From contig NZ_FODT01000001.1 in NCBI RefSeq assembly GCF_900110435.1, positions 62,001 through 126,000 on the forward strand: a stretch of DNA of 64,000 nt, given 5' to 3'. The notes beneath the pieces are model-generated. The model was given only the letters and a program-made list of their open reading frames with translations, was not told where the DNA came from and did not search any database. The position numbers and the translations under genes were made by a program. This document shows, one piece after another, positions 35,093 to 44,055 of this stretch; the stretch's first letter is position 1, and each line of letters starts with the position of its first letter. The stretch is from Rhodopseudomonas pseudopalustris (GTDB lineage: Bacteria; Pseudomonadota; Alphaproteobacteria; Rhizobiales; Xanthobacteraceae).

Positions 35093-35917
35093 CTAACTCA
35101 CCCAGAACGCCGGTACCGCCGGCTCCAGCCGTCCGCCGATCCGCACCGGGGCGATCCGGATCGCGAGGCCGGTGCTGTCGTCGGTCTCGACCGCGACGCC
35201 GCTCAAAGTGGCGACCCCATTGGCCGGCTCGAAACGGCTCGAGGCGATGCCGGTGGTGAAGCGCTGCAGCGGCTCGTCCTTGTGCATGCCGATCACCGAA
35301 TCATAGTCGCCGGTCATGCCGGCGTCGGTCATGTAGGCGGTGCCGCCGGGCAGGATTTGATGATCGGCGGTGGGCACATGGGTATGGGTGCCGACCACCA
35401 GGCTGACCTTGCCGTCGCAGAAATAACCCATGCCCTGCTTCTCGCTCGACGCCTCGCCGTGAAAATCCAGCACGACGGCGTCGGCGGCTTCGCGCAGCGG
35501 GCAGGCGTCGAGTTCGCGCGCGACCGCGGCGAACGGATCGTTCAGCGGCTCCATGAAGACGCGGCCCATCGCGTTGATCACCAGCACCCGCGCGCCCTTG
35601 CGGGTTTCGACCAAAGCGGCGCCGCGCCCCGGCGTGTGGCGCGGGAAATTCGCCGGCCGGATCAGACGCGGCGCGCGTTCGATGAACACCAGCGCCTCCT
35701 TCTGATTCCAGGCGTGGTTGCCGAGCGTCACCGCATCGGCGCCGGCGTCGATGAAATCATGGTAGATCGCCTCGGTGATGCCGAAGCCTCCGGCGGCGTT
35801 CTCGCCATTGATGATGGTGCAGTCGACCTGCCAGTCGCGGATCGCCGCGGGCAGATGGTCGGTGATCGCGGTTCGGCCGGATTTGCCGACCACGTCGCCG
35901 ATGAACAGAATGCGCAA
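35093..35917 (-). CDS. YmdB-type metallophosphoesterase (TIGR00282 family)
   Basis: 274 residues from a TTG at 35917, with GGAG eight bases upstream; the frame extends further up but no better start fits the family N-terminus LRILFIGDVVGKSGR. Metal-binding motifs GDVVG, INGENAAGGFGI, LGNHAW and VVGTHTHVPTAD are intact. Relatives hydrolyse 2',3'-cyclic nucleotides or related phosphodiesters. It begins two bases after the 5-formyl-THF cyclo-ligase stop and is surely co-transcribed with it. Confidence 0.92.
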   Translation of the reverse strand: MRILFIGDVVGKSGRTAITDHLPAAIRDWQVDCTIINGENAAGGFGITEAIYHDFIDAGADAVTLGNHAWNQKEALVFIERAPRLIRPANFPRHTPGRGAALVETRKGARVLVINAMGRVFMEPLNDPFAAVARELDACPLREAADAVVLDFHGEASSEKQGMGYFCDGKVSLVVGTHTHVPTADHQILPGGTAYMTDAGMTGDYDSVIGMHKDEPLQRFTTGIASSRFEPANGVATLSGVAVETDDSTGLAIRIAPVRIGGRLEPAVPAFWVS

Positions 35918-35919
35918 GC

Positions 35920-36507
35920 CTATCGACTCCGGAAAATGAGCGTCTCTCGCTCGGTTATCACATAATCCAGCGCCACGTCGTGGGCGGCGGCGGGGACGAC
36001 CTCGATTTGCTGCACGGCAAAAGCCAGCCCCGCGGCGATGATGCGCCGCGATGCGCGCAGCGCCGCGAGCGTGCAATCATAGTAGCCGGCGCCGTAGCCG
36101 ATGCGATGGCCGAGCGTGTCGAACGCCGCCAGCGGCACGAGAACGATGTCCGGGACGATTTCGGCCGCGCCCTGCGGCGGCTCGAGAATGCCGAGCGGGC
36201 TGCGGGCCAGCGCCTCGGCTTCCGACCAGGCGCGAAACAGCAGCGGCCGGCCCTGCCCGGTCACCACCGGCAGCGCCAGTCTGGCGCCACGCGCCGACAG
36301 CGCGTGCATCAGGGGAAACGGGTCGATTTCACCGCGGATCGGGGCATAGCCGGCGACGATCGCATCCTGCGGCACCGCAAACGGCAGCGCACGGGCGGCG
36401 ATCGCGGCGGCGGCGGCGGACCGCGCCTCGTCCGGCAAAGCGAGCCGCCGCGCCAATGCGGCCGCGCGCTGCTCGGTTTTGGATGCGGCTTCGGACAGCT
36501 CGGACAT
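35920..36507 (-). CDS. 5-formyltetrahydrofolate cyclo-ligase
   Basis: 195 residues, usual length. AGYAPIRGEIDPFPLM binds the folate substrate, VPLAAFDTLGHRIGYGAGYYD is the ATP-binding signature. It converts 5-formyl-THF to 5,10-methenyl-THF with ATP. In many proteobacteria the 6S RNA gene lies immediately upstream; a structured region is present here at 36610-36735. Confidence 0.94.
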   Translation of the reverse strand: MSELSEAASKTEQRAAALARRLALPDEARSAAAAAIAARALPFAVPQDAIVAGYAPIRGEIDPFPLMHALSARGARLALPVVTGQGRPLLFRAWSEAEALARSPLGILEPPQGAAEIVPDIVLVPLAAFDTLGHRIGYGAGYYDCTLAALRASRRIIAAGLAFAVQQIEVVPAAAHDVALDYVITERETLIFRSR

Positions 36508-36609
36508 CCCCGCTTATAGGCAGAGGCGGCCGGCCGGAAAAGCCGAAGACACTGGCGGAAAAGCGAAAGTGAGCCGGAAACGGCAGGAAACAGAAAAGTG
36601 CGAAGCCAC

Positions 36610-36735
36610 GATGACCGTTGAAGCGCTCGATCCCGGAGTTCCCTACGAAAGTAGGTGGGCACCATGTGACCGGGTCCACGGACCCGGCCAGGGACAGTTC
36701 CCTTAAGGATCGATAAGGCCCCGGGGATTATGGCT
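36610..36735. ncRNA. Structured non-coding region, 6S RNA candidate
   Basis: About 125 bases without coding potential beside the 5-formyl-THF cyclo-ligase gene, the usual position of 6S RNA. Outer arms CGATCC and GGATCG enclose nested hairpins CCGGGTC-CACG-GACCCGG and CCTAC-GAAA-GTAGG (a GNRA loop on the plus strand), and GGGACAGTTCCC can fold too. The gene context argues for the minus strand; the tetraloop argues for plus. A TATGAT box lies at 36774-36779 on the minus strand. 6S identity and strand are inferences. Confidence 0.45.
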
Positions 36736-36927
36736 CCTGACGCGAAACGCAGCCTCGCCGACCCAATGTAGCGATCATACCGCCGCTCCGCCAGCCTCGG
36801 CTTGCGCGTTTTGGTTGCGACGACACGAACACCTGACGCAGGATGGCGTTTTCCGCTATTGAGAGCTTCCGTCCCACGATCGCCATCAAATCGCGCGATC
36901 CGGAACGTACGATCAAACTGGATCATC

Positions 36928-37386
36928 ATGGCCGCCAAGCCCAGCACCACGATTGCCCGCCGAGCCCGAACCAGGGCCGAGGCCGATTTCGCCACCTGGT
37001 TGATGATGGCGAAGCTCGGCAGCTTCGACACCCTGCCGGAGAACGCGCAGAAGGTGCTGAACGGCTATCGCGAGCGGCTCGACCGCATGAGCGAGATCGA
37101 ATCCAAGACGATCGCGGTGCGCGAGACCTACCAGGCCTATTACAGCGACATGGGCGGCGCCGGCGACGCGCCGGAGCCCGAGCCGCGCACGCCGTCGGCC
37201 GAACATGGCGATATGGCGGTCGACAATGTGGTGCGGTTCCAGAAGCCGCCGAAGCCGCAGCCCGCCCGCTCCGCCGATCGCGGCGCCCGCCCGACAGCGC
37301 CAGGCGGCCGCAAGCCGATCCCCGCGCTGCTGATCTTCGCGGCGCTGGTCGCCGTGGTGGTGGCCTGGAAGTTCCTGACGCGCTGA
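36928..37386 (+). CDS. Hypothetical protein with C-terminal membrane anchor
   Basis: 152 residues from the ATG at 36928 (MAAKPSTTIARRARTRAEAD); the open frame starts earlier, but upstream sequence is implausible as protein. A helical N-terminal half (WLMMAKLGSFDTLPENAQKVLNGYRERL), a Pro/Arg-rich linker and a C-terminal helix (IPALLIFAALVAVVVAWKFL) suggest a tail-anchored inner-membrane protein facing the cytoplasm. No family recognised. Confidence 0.7.
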   Translation: MAAKPSTTIARRARTRAEADFATWLMMAKLGSFDTLPENAQKVLNGYRERLDRMSEIESKTIAVRETYQAYYSDMGGAGDAPEPEPRTPSAEHGDMAVDNVVRFQKPPKPQPARSADRGARPTAPGGRKPIPALLIFAALVAVVVAWKFLTR

Positions 37387-37400
37387 GCCCACCGCTCCGC

Positions 37401-37577
37401 TTACATCCGCCGCGTCAGGTCGCGCGGGCGGCGCGTCGTCACGATTCGCGGGCGGCGTGACCGCAGCCCGCCGAGCGGGCGGAGCAGCAGCACGAATCCG
37501 GCGACGGTGCAGCCGACCAGAGCGACAACCATCCACACGGGCAGAGCGGCCTGGAACAAAGTGATGATGTGAGACAT
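37401..37577 (-). CDS. 58-residue single-span membrane protein
   Basis: The ATG at 37577 has GAGG nine bases upstream. The protein begins MSHIITLFQAALPVWMVVAL, continues hydrophobic to about residue 32, then has a very basic tail (RRPRIVTTRRPRDLTRRM) that would face the cytoplasm. The stop is TAA at 37401. It is convergent with the gene at 36928-37386. No family recognised; the ribosome site and clean topology support it. Confidence 0.6.
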   Translation of the reverse strand: MSHIITLFQAALPVWMVVALVGCTVAGFVLLLRPLGGLRSRRPRIVTTRRPRDLTRRM

Positions 37578-37679
37578 CTGCTGATACCTCGTTTATCGAG
37601 GTCAAAAGCCGGCCGACGAAATGGTTCCAGCTACGACGCCATCAGCTGGGGTGATCGAAACATCGCAGGAGGATTTGCA

Positions 37680-38213
37680 GTGGATGACGAGACCCGGCGC
37701 GGCGCGCCGCCGAGCGACGGCCATGCGCCGACGAAGCCCGCTCGACCGACCCCCCAATCGCCGCTGGTCGACAGCCTGATCGATCTGGTGATCGACGGGG
37801 CGGCGGCGATCACCAAGGCGGCCGCCAAGCGGGCGGCGCGCAGCCTGACCGGCAGCCCGGCCCGAAAACGCACGGCCGCCAAGGCCGGCCTGCTCGACGC
37901 GCCCAAGAAAGCCTCGAAGAAGAAGAAGGCCGCAGCAAAGCCGGCAGGGGCCGACGGAGCCAAGACGAAGAAAGCCAAGACCGGTGCGGCCAGGAAAAAG
38001 ACCGCGAAGCTGAGCAAAGCCTCGACTGCGAAGGCCGAGACCTCCAAATCGAGGACGCCCCCGTCGAAGGCTTCCAAGTCGACGGCCTCGAAGCCGAAGG
38101 CACCCAAGGCTGGCAAGTCCAAGACTTCCAAGTCCAAGACTTCCAAGTCAAAGACTTCAAAATCGAAGACGATAAAGTCAAAGAAGGCATCAAAGTCGAA
38201 GAGCCGCCGCTGA
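37680..38213 (+). CDS. Lys/Ala/Ser-rich basic protein, histone H1-like
   Basis: 177 residues from a GTG at 37680 with AGGAGG seven bases upstream; the frame is open further up but this site decides the start. A short normal segment (SLIDLVIDGAAAITKAAAKRAAR) is followed by a low-complexity tail of KKAS, KSKTSK and KTGAARKK units, with a run of KTSKS repeats at about 38120-38190. Such tails bind DNA or polyphosphate non-specifically; a nucleoid role is inferred. Tandem DNA repeats make its length prone to change. Confidence 0.7.
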   Translation: MDDETRRGAPPSDGHAPTKPARPTPQSPLVDSLIDLVIDGAAAITKAAAKRAARSLTGSPARKRTAAKAGLLDAPKKASKKKKAAAKPAGADGAKTKKAKTGAARKKTAKLSKASTAKAETSKSRTPPSKASKSTASKPKAPKAGKSKTSKSKTSKSKTSKSKTIKSKKASKSKSRR

Positions 38214-38267
38214 GCGCAGAGCCGTGGCGGTCGACGTGGCGCGAGCCGGAGTGATTACCACCGCCGG

Positions 38268-38318
38268 GACGATGGATTCCGGGTCCGCGCCCGGAGGGGC
38301 GCATCCCGGAATGACGAA
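38268..38318. repeat. CCGGAATGAC-type palindromic repeat
   Basis: ATTCCGGGTCCGCGCC and GGCGCATCCCGGAAT arms form a hairpin. Same family as 35010-35047 and 60536-60650. Confidence 0.7.
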
Positions 38319-38372
38319 TGGCGGGTGAGCGAAGGACCGCTCACGAAGCGATACGCGCGAAGCGCCTGCTCC

Positions 38373-38765
38373 TTACATGCCGCGGTCGATCGGCTTGTCG
38401 ACGGCGCCGCCACTCTCGACCCAGTCCTTGAACGCGCCGAGATTGTAGACCTCGGTATAGCCGAGATCCTTCAGCGCCTTGCCGGCCAGGGCCGAGCGGC
38501 CGCCGGAGGCGCAGTACACGACGATCGGCTTGTCTGTGGCGAGGCGCTTGTCGTGGAACGGCGAGTCCGGATCGGCGCGGAATTCCAGCATCCCCCGCGA
38601 AACGTGCAGCGCGCCCTCGACCTTGCCGGTGTTCTCGACTTCCGGCGCGTCGCGCACGTCGATCACCACCGCGCCCTTGCCCATCATCTCGCGCGCCTGC
38701 TCCACGGTGACGCGCGGCACGAGCGCATTGGCGGCGTCGATCAATTGCTTGACGTTGGTGGTCAT
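38373..38765 (-). CDS. Rhodanese-like domain protein
   Basis: 130 residues, a single rhodanese domain. The catalytic loop YCASGGRSA holds the active cysteine, and VVIDVRDAPEVENTGKVEGALHV is the usual entry. It may transfer sulfur or handle persulfides in the cytoplasm. It lies 23 bases after the methyltransferase-like membrane gene on the same strand. Confidence 0.93.
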   Translation of the reverse strand: MTTNVKQLIDAANALVPRVTVEQAREMMGKGAVVIDVRDAPEVENTGKVEGALHVSRGMLEFRADPDSPFHDKRLATDKPIVVYCASGGRSALAGKALKDLGYTEVYNLGAFKDWVESGGAVDKPIDRGM

Positions 38766-38788
38766 TCAACTCTCCTTTGCAAGAATGC

Positions 38789-39265
38789 TCAGCGGATCAG
38801 CCAGCGCGGCGTCTGCGCGGCGTATTCGATCCAGTCGTTGCCGAACCGGATCGCGAGGTGGCGTTCCTCGCGGCGGATCGCGAGGCGATCGACCGCGAGC
38901 GCCGAGAGCAGCGCGAACACGATGAACCAGGCATTGCCGAAGGCGAGCCCGATCCCGGCCAGCAGCCATGTGTTGGCGAGATAGATCGGATTGCGGCTGA
39001 AGCCGAACGGCCCCCAGGTCACCAACCGGTCGGCGGCGCGATGCGGCAGGATGTTGGTCTTGGCGCTGCGCATCGTCAGGATCGCCCAGACATCGAGCGC
39101 GAGCCCGAGCAACGCCAAAGCTCCGCCGAGCAGCGACACCCAGCGCGCCGACGGCGCGGGAAGCGGCGCGAGCCAGCCGAGCCCGATCGAAGCCAGCGCA
39201 GCGATGCCGAGCAGCATCGGCGGCCACGGCAGCACGTTCGGTCGGGTCTTGTCGGAAACGCTCAT
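38789..39265 (-). CDS. Isoprenylcysteine carboxyl methyltransferase-like membrane protein
   Basis: 158 residues from the ATG at 39265 (MSVSDKTRPNVLPWPPML). Four hydrophobic helices and the C-terminal pattern TWGPFGFSRNPIYLANTWLLAGIGLAFG then EERHLAIRFGNDWIEYAAQTPRWL are the hallmark of the ICMT/PEMT-like family. Members methylate lipids or small molecules using SAM; the target here is unknown. Likely co-transcribed with the rhodanese gene. Confidence 0.88.
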   Translation of the reverse strand: MSVSDKTRPNVLPWPPMLLGIAALASIGLGWLAPLPAPSARWVSLLGGALALLGLALDVWAILTMRSAKTNILPHRAADRLVTWGPFGFSRNPIYLANTWLLAGIGLAFGNAWFIVFALLSALAVDRLAIRREERHLAIRFGNDWIEYAAQTPRWLIR

Positions 39266-39358
39266 CGTCGCGCCCGCTTTAAATTCGTGGATAGGAATGT
39301 TTCTATCTTGATTGCGAGCGAACGCCAAGTTGCGCCCGACGATCGCGCGCCGCAGCCT

Positions 39359-39664
39359 TCACAGCGTCCCGGACGCCGTCGCCGCCATCATGCGCCAGAT
39401 CACGCCGCTGCGGGAGAATTCCTCGCTGAGCGCAGCGAGCAGGCTGCGCGCGTCGGCTTCCGATACGGTGAGCGCGATCTCGACGGCCAGCGCATGGCCG
39501 CGAACCTGCTCGACCACGCTGTCGCAATCGGCGCTGTTGCCATAGCCCTCGATCTCGCGCGCGATGAAGCCGGCCTGCGCGGTCTGCGGGTGGGCGAGCA
39601 TCGCCGCGACCAGTTCCTCTTTCACCGCTGTCGGCGCGATCAGGGTCAGCACCACGAGGCTCAT
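39359..39664 (-). CDS. DUF3240 family protein of the metal-efflux operon
   Basis: 101 residues. MSLVVLTLIAPTAVKEELV and the ferredoxin-like strand-helix layout fit DUF3240, a family often found downstream of CzcA/CusA pump genes. A metal-sensing or chaperone role is inferred from context only. Its start overlaps the end of the pump gene by four bases, so it is translated with it. Confidence 0.85.
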   Translation of the reverse strand: MSLVVLTLIAPTAVKEELVAAMLAHPQTAQAGFIAREIEGYGNSADCDSVVEQVRGHALAVEIALTVSEADARSLLAALSEEFSRSGVIWRMMAATASGTL

Positions 39665-42600
39665 GCCTTTTTCTCCGCGGCGATGCCGAAGCGGCGATAC
39701 AGCACCGGCAGGATCACCAGCGTCAGCAGCGTCGACGAAACCAGGCCGCCGATCACCACCACCGCCAGCGGCCGCTGCACGTCGGCGCCGGGGCCGGTGG
39801 CGTAGAGCAACGGCACCAGGCCGAACGCGGTGATGCTGGCGGTGAGCAGGATCGGCCGCAACCGCCGCTGCGAGCCGAGCATCACGATCTCGTCGGGCGG
39901 CAGGCCCTGATTGCGCAGGGTGTTGAAATACGTCACCAGCACCAGGCCGTTCAGCACCGCGATGCCGAGCAGCGCGATGAAGCCGACCGACGCCGGCACC
40001 GAGAGATATTCGCCGGAGATCAGCAGACTGAAGACACCCCCGACCAAGGCGAACGGAATGTTGATCAGGACCAGCAACGATTGGCGCAGCGACACGAAGG
40101 TCGTGAACAGCAGCAGAAACACCAGCGCCAGCGCGATCGGCACGACGATGCCGAGCCGCGCCGCGGCGCGCTGCTGGTTCTCGAACTGGCCGCCCCAGAC
40201 GATGCTGTAGCCTTCCGGCAGCTTGACGCGCTCGGCGACCGCGCGCTTGGCCTCGTCGACGAAGCCGACCAGATCGCGGCCCGAGACGTTGCTCATCACC
40301 AGCGCGAGGCGGCGGCCGTTTTCACGATCGATCTTCACCGGTCCGTCGATCCGCTCGAGCCGCGCGACGTTGGTGAGCGGCACCGACTTGCCGTCGGCGA
40401 GCACGAGGCTGAGGCCGGCGAGGCGCGCCGGCGACTCGCGCAGGGAATCGGGGCCGCGGATCGAGATCGGCGTGCGGCGGCCCTCCTCGACGACGATGCC
40501 GGCGGGTTCGCCGTCGATCTGGGTCCGCAACGCCGCGGTGAGCTGATCGACGTCGAGCCCGAGCCGGCCGGCCTGCAGCCGGTCGATCTTGACGCTGTAA
40601 TACTCGAAGCCCTTGTTCAGCGTGGTGCGGACGTCCTCGGCGCCCTTCAGCGTCTTCAACGTCGCGGTGATCTGTTCGGCGAGGCTGTTCAGCGTGGCGA
40701 TGTCGGTGCCGAAGATCTTCGCCACCACATCACCGCGCGCGCCGATGATCATCTCCTGCACGCGCATTTCGATCGGCTGGGTGAAGCTGAAGCCGATGCC
40801 GGGGAATTCGCCGAGCGCCTTGCGGATCTCGCCCATCAGCCATTCCTTGTCGTCGGGCTTACGCCATTCCGACGGCGGCTTCAGGATCACGTAAGTGTCG
40901 GTCTGGTTGAGGCCCATCGGATCGAGGCCGATTTCGTCGGAGCCGACGCGGGCGACAATGCTCTGAACCTCGGGAACCGCCGCCATCACCGCCTTCTGAA
41001 TCTTCAGGTCGAGATTGACGCTTTCCTCCAGGCTGATCGAGGGCAGCTTCTCGACGCTGACGATCGGCGTGCCCTCCTCCATCGTCGGCATGAAGATCTT
41101 GCCGATCTGGCCGTAGGCGAACCCGGTCGCGACCAGCGCCAGCACCGAGACCGCGAGCACCGTCTTTTCGCGGCGCAGCGCGAAGCGCAGCACCGGCGTG
41201 TAGGCCGCGCCGATCTTGCGCACCAGCCAGGTGTCTTGATGCCCGGAGGTGCGCAGCAGCAGCGAGGCCAGCACCGGGATCACCGTCAGCGCCAGCAGCA
41301 GCGACGAACCGAGCGCGAACACGATCGCCAGCGCCACCGGGATGAACAGCTTGCCTTCGAGCCCCTGCAGCGTCAGCAGCGGCAGGAACACGATGACGAT
41401 GATGACGATGCCGGAGGTGACCGGCACCACCACTTCGCGCAACGCCTGATAGATCCGGTGCAGCAGCGGCACACGCGCGGCGTGGCGGTCGTGCGCAAGA
41501 TGCGAGATGATGTTCTCGACCACCACCACCGCGGCATCGATCAGCATACCGATCGCCACCGCGAGACCGCCGAGGCTCATCAGATTGGCTGACATCCCCG
41601 CCCAGCGCATCAGCACGAAGGTGGCGAGCGCCGACAGCGGCAGCGTCAGCGCCACCACCAGCGCGGCGCGCCAATCGCCGAGGAACAGGATCAGCAGCAC
41701 GATCACCAGCACGGTGGCTTCGATCAGCGACTTCGACACCGTGCCGATGGCGCGGCCGACCAGATCGCCGCGATCGTAGAACACTTTGAGCGTCACGCCC
41801 TTCGGCAGCGTCGGCTCGAGCTCCTTGAACTTGGCGCGGACGCCCTCGACCACGTCGCGGGCATTGGCGCCGCGCAGCCCGAGCACCAGACCCTGCACCG
41901 CCTCACCCTGGCCGTCGCGGGTGACCGCGCCGGAGCGGGTGATGCTGCCGATCCGGACCTGCGCGACGTCGCGCACCCGCACCATGCCGCCGTCACGCGA
42001 GGCGAGCACGATGTTGCGCAAATCGTCGAGGGTGCGGACCTGGCCGTCGACGCGCACCAGCAGCACCTCTTCGCCGGCGGAGAGCCGGCCGGCGCCGCCA
42101 TTGCGGTTGTTGGCCTTGATCGCTTTCTCCAGCACGTCGATCGAGATCCCGCGCGAGGCCATCGCCAGATTGTCGGGGACGATTTCGAAGCTGCGGACAT
42201 AGCCGCCGAGCGAGTTCACATCGGCGACGCCGGGCAGCGTGCGCAGCGCCGGCCGGATCGTCCAGTCGAGCAGCGTGCGGCGCTCGGCGAGCGTCAGGTC
42301 GCCGCCCTCGATGGTGAACATGAACATCTCGCCGAGCGGCGTGGTGATCGGCGCGAGTCCGCCGGTCAGCCCGTCCGGCATGTCCTTCATCGCGGAGGCG
42401 AGACGTTCGGCGACCTGGTTGCGCGCCCAATAAATGTCGACGCCGTCGGAAAAATCGATCGTGACGTCGGCGAGGCCGTATTTGGTGGTCGAGCGCAGAA
42501 TAGTTTTGTTGGGGATGCCGAGCATTTCGAGCTCGAGCGGCATCGTCACCCGGCTCTCGACCTCTTCAGGCGTCATGCCCGGCGCCTTCATGATGATCTT

Positions 42601-42741
42601 GACCTGCACCGGCGAGACGTCCGGGAAGGCATCGATCGGCAGCCCGCGCACGGCGTACACGCCGGAGCCGATCAGCAGCAGGGTGGCCAGCACCACCAGC
42701 AGGCGATGCGCAAGCGAGAACTCGACCAGGCGCGCGAGCAT
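39661..42741 (-). CDS. Heavy-metal efflux RND pump (CusA/CzcA family)
   Basis: 1026 residues, the standard length. The start MLARLVEFSLAHRLLVVLATLLL and the SDGVDIYWARNQVAERLASAMKDMP segment are diagnostic of HME-type RND pumps. The central membrane helix AVAIGMLIDAAVVVVENIISH carries the proton-relay acidic residues. It exports metal ions across the envelope using proton flow; Cu/Ag, Co/Zn/Cd or Ni cannot be told apart from these motifs alone. The adaptor gene is immediately upstream, but no outer-membrane channel gene is present. Confidence 0.95.
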   Translation of the reverse strand: MLARLVEFSLAHRLLVVLATLLLIGSGVYAVRGLPIDAFPDVSPVQVKIIMKAPGMTPEEVESRVTMPLELEMLGIPNKTILRSTTKYGLADVTIDFSDGVDIYWARNQVAERLASAMKDMPDGLTGGLAPITTPLGEMFMFTIEGGDLTLAERRTLLDWTIRPALRTLPGVADVNSLGGYVRSFEIVPDNLAMASRGISIDVLEKAIKANNRNGGAGRLSAGEEVLLVRVDGQVRTLDDLRNIVLASRDGGMVRVRDVAQVRIGSITRSGAVTRDGQGEAVQGLVLGLRGANARDVVEGVRAKFKELEPTLPKGVTLKVFYDRGDLVGRAIGTVSKSLIEATVLVIVLLILFLGDWRAALVVALTLPLSALATFVLMRWAGMSANLMSLGGLAVAIGMLIDAAVVVVENIISHLAHDRHAARVPLLHRIYQALREVVVPVTSGIVIIVIVFLPLLTLQGLEGKLFIPVALAIVFALGSSLLLALTVIPVLASLLLRTSGHQDTWLVRKIGAAYTPVLRFALRREKTVLAVSVLALVATGFAYGQIGKIFMPTMEEGTPIVSVEKLPSISLEESVNLDLKIQKAVMAAVPEVQSIVARVGSDEIGLDPMGLNQTDTYVILKPPSEWRKPDDKEWLMGEIRKALGEFPGIGFSFTQPIEMRVQEMIIGARGDVVAKIFGTDIATLNSLAEQITATLKTLKGAEDVRTTLNKGFEYYSVKIDRLQAGRLGLDVDQLTAALRTQIDGEPAGIVVEEGRRTPISIRGPDSLRESPARLAGLSLVLADGKSVPLTNVARLERIDGPVKIDRENGRRLALVMSNVSGRDLVGFVDEAKRAVAERVKLPEGYSIVWGGQFENQQRAAARLGIVVPIALALVFLLLFTTFVSLRQSLLVLINIPFALVGGVFSLLISGEYLSVPASVGFIALLGIAVLNGLVLVTYFNTLRNQGLPPDEIVMLGSQRRLRPILLTASITAFGLVPLLYATGPGADVQRPLAVVVIGGLVSSTLLTLVILPVLYRRFGIAAEKKA

Positions 42742-43848
42742 TTACTCGACCCCGCCGAGTCCCTGCCACGCGCCCTTGAGCGCCGCGACGCCGCGCACCG
42801 CGATGCGCTCATCGCCGCGAAAACTGCCGCTGACCACGGCGAATTGCGGCAGTTCCTCGCGCACCTTCACCGGGGTGGCGACAAAGCCGCCGCTGGTCTG
42901 CACGAACACAAAGGCGTCGCTCCCCCGCCGCACCATGGCGCCGGAGCGCACCCGCCATTCGGCCTTGCCGCTGGTCGATGGCGCGATCCGCGCCTCGACC
43001 ATCTGGCCGGGCCGCAAATCAGGGTCCGGATCGTCGAACTCGGCGCGGACGATCACGGTTTGCGAGGTCGCCTCGACGCTGCTGCCGATCGACACGACGC
43101 GGCCGACGCAATCATGGCCGTTCAACGTGACGCGGGCGCCGACCGCAAAATCCTCGGCACGCAGCGCAGGGACCTGCACTTCCACCCACAACGGCGCGAG
43201 CTGCGCCAGCCTGAACACCGGGGCGAGCGCCTCGATGGTCTGGCCCGGCATCGTGGTGCTCTCGAGAACGACACCGTCGATCGGCGAGATCAGCGTCAGC
43301 TTCGGATCGAGCACCTGGCTGGTGGTCAGCTTCTCGATCTGCGGCTCGGTCATGCCGACATGCGACAGCGCCTGGCGGCGCTCGGCGACGGTGGCGCGGG
43401 CCTGATCGTATTCGTTCTGGGTGATGATGACCTGCTTCTTCGGCACTGCGCCGTAGGGAGCGAGCTGCTGCTCGCGGTCGAGATTGGTGCGCAGCAGCCG
43501 TTCCTTGTTGTAGGCGACGAGATACTCGGCCTGGGCGTGTGCCAGCGCCGGGCTCTGCAGCTCGGCGAGCACGTCGCCGACCTTGATCGCGGTGTCGGTG
43601 CGGACCAGCAGGCGCTCGATCCGGCCGCCGAGCTGCGCGTTCATCAGCCGGGTGCGATCGGGCGGCACGGTGATCTTGCCGGGAAAGCTGAGGCCCATCG
43701 CGGCCGGCTGCTGCTCCAGCGGCGAGGTTTCGATTCCGACGCGCTCAGCCTGCACTTGCGAGATGGCAAGTTCATCGCTCGCGCGCGCGACGCCGCAGGC
43801 GAGCAGCGCAGCGAGACATGCGGTTGTGATGGTTAATTGGCGGAGCAT
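42742..43848 (-). CDS. RND efflux periplasmic adaptor (CusB/CzcB-like)
   Basis: 368 residues from the ATG at 43848. The signal peptide MLRQLTITTACLAALLACGVARA is followed by a lipoyl-like half motif, a coiled coil (LAHAQAEYLVAYNKERLL to ARATVAERRQALSHVG) and a beta-barrel domain. It bridges the pump to an outer-membrane channel. The stop abuts the pump start. The frame stays open far upstream, reading through an 18-bp tandem repeat as Pro/Lys/Ser/Ala; I take that as non-coding. Confidence 0.92.
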   Translation of the reverse strand: MLRQLTITTACLAALLACGVARASDELAISQVQAERVGIETSPLEQQPAAMGLSFPGKITVPPDRTRLMNAQLGGRIERLLVRTDTAIKVGDVLAELQSPALAHAQAEYLVAYNKERLLRTNLDREQQLAPYGAVPKKQVIITQNEYDQARATVAERRQALSHVGMTEPQIEKLTTSQVLDPKLTLISPIDGVVLESTTMPGQTIEALAPVFRLAQLAPLWVEVQVPALRAEDFAVGARVTLNGHDCVGRVVSIGSSVEATSQTVIVRAEFDDPDPDLRPGQMVEARIAPSTSGKAEWRVRSGAMVRRGSDAFVFVQTSGGFVATPVKVREELPQFAVVSGSFRGDERIAVRGVAALKGAWQGLGGVE

Positions 43849-43858
43849 TGGCTTCTTG

Positions 43859-43912
43859 GACTTCGCTGGTCTTGGCGCCTTCGCTGATCTTGGCGACTTC
43901 GCTGGTCTTTGC
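43859..43912. repeat. 18-bp tandem repeat, three copies
   Basis: Units GACTTCGCTGGTCTTGGC, GCCTTCGCTGATCTTGGC and GACTTCGCTGGTCTTTGC stand head to tail, eleven bases upstream of the adaptor start codon. Confidence 0.85.
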
Positions 43913-44055
43913 CGACCTGACAGTCGATGGCGCGCAGGCCCCCCGCAGCCGTTGCGACCGACGCTGTGATAGGCACCAGCGCCTGACAGAATGCTGACAC
44001 CGAGCAGCCACCGCAACATAGCGCAAATGCAACGATGCATGGCCTGTTTTAGTTG

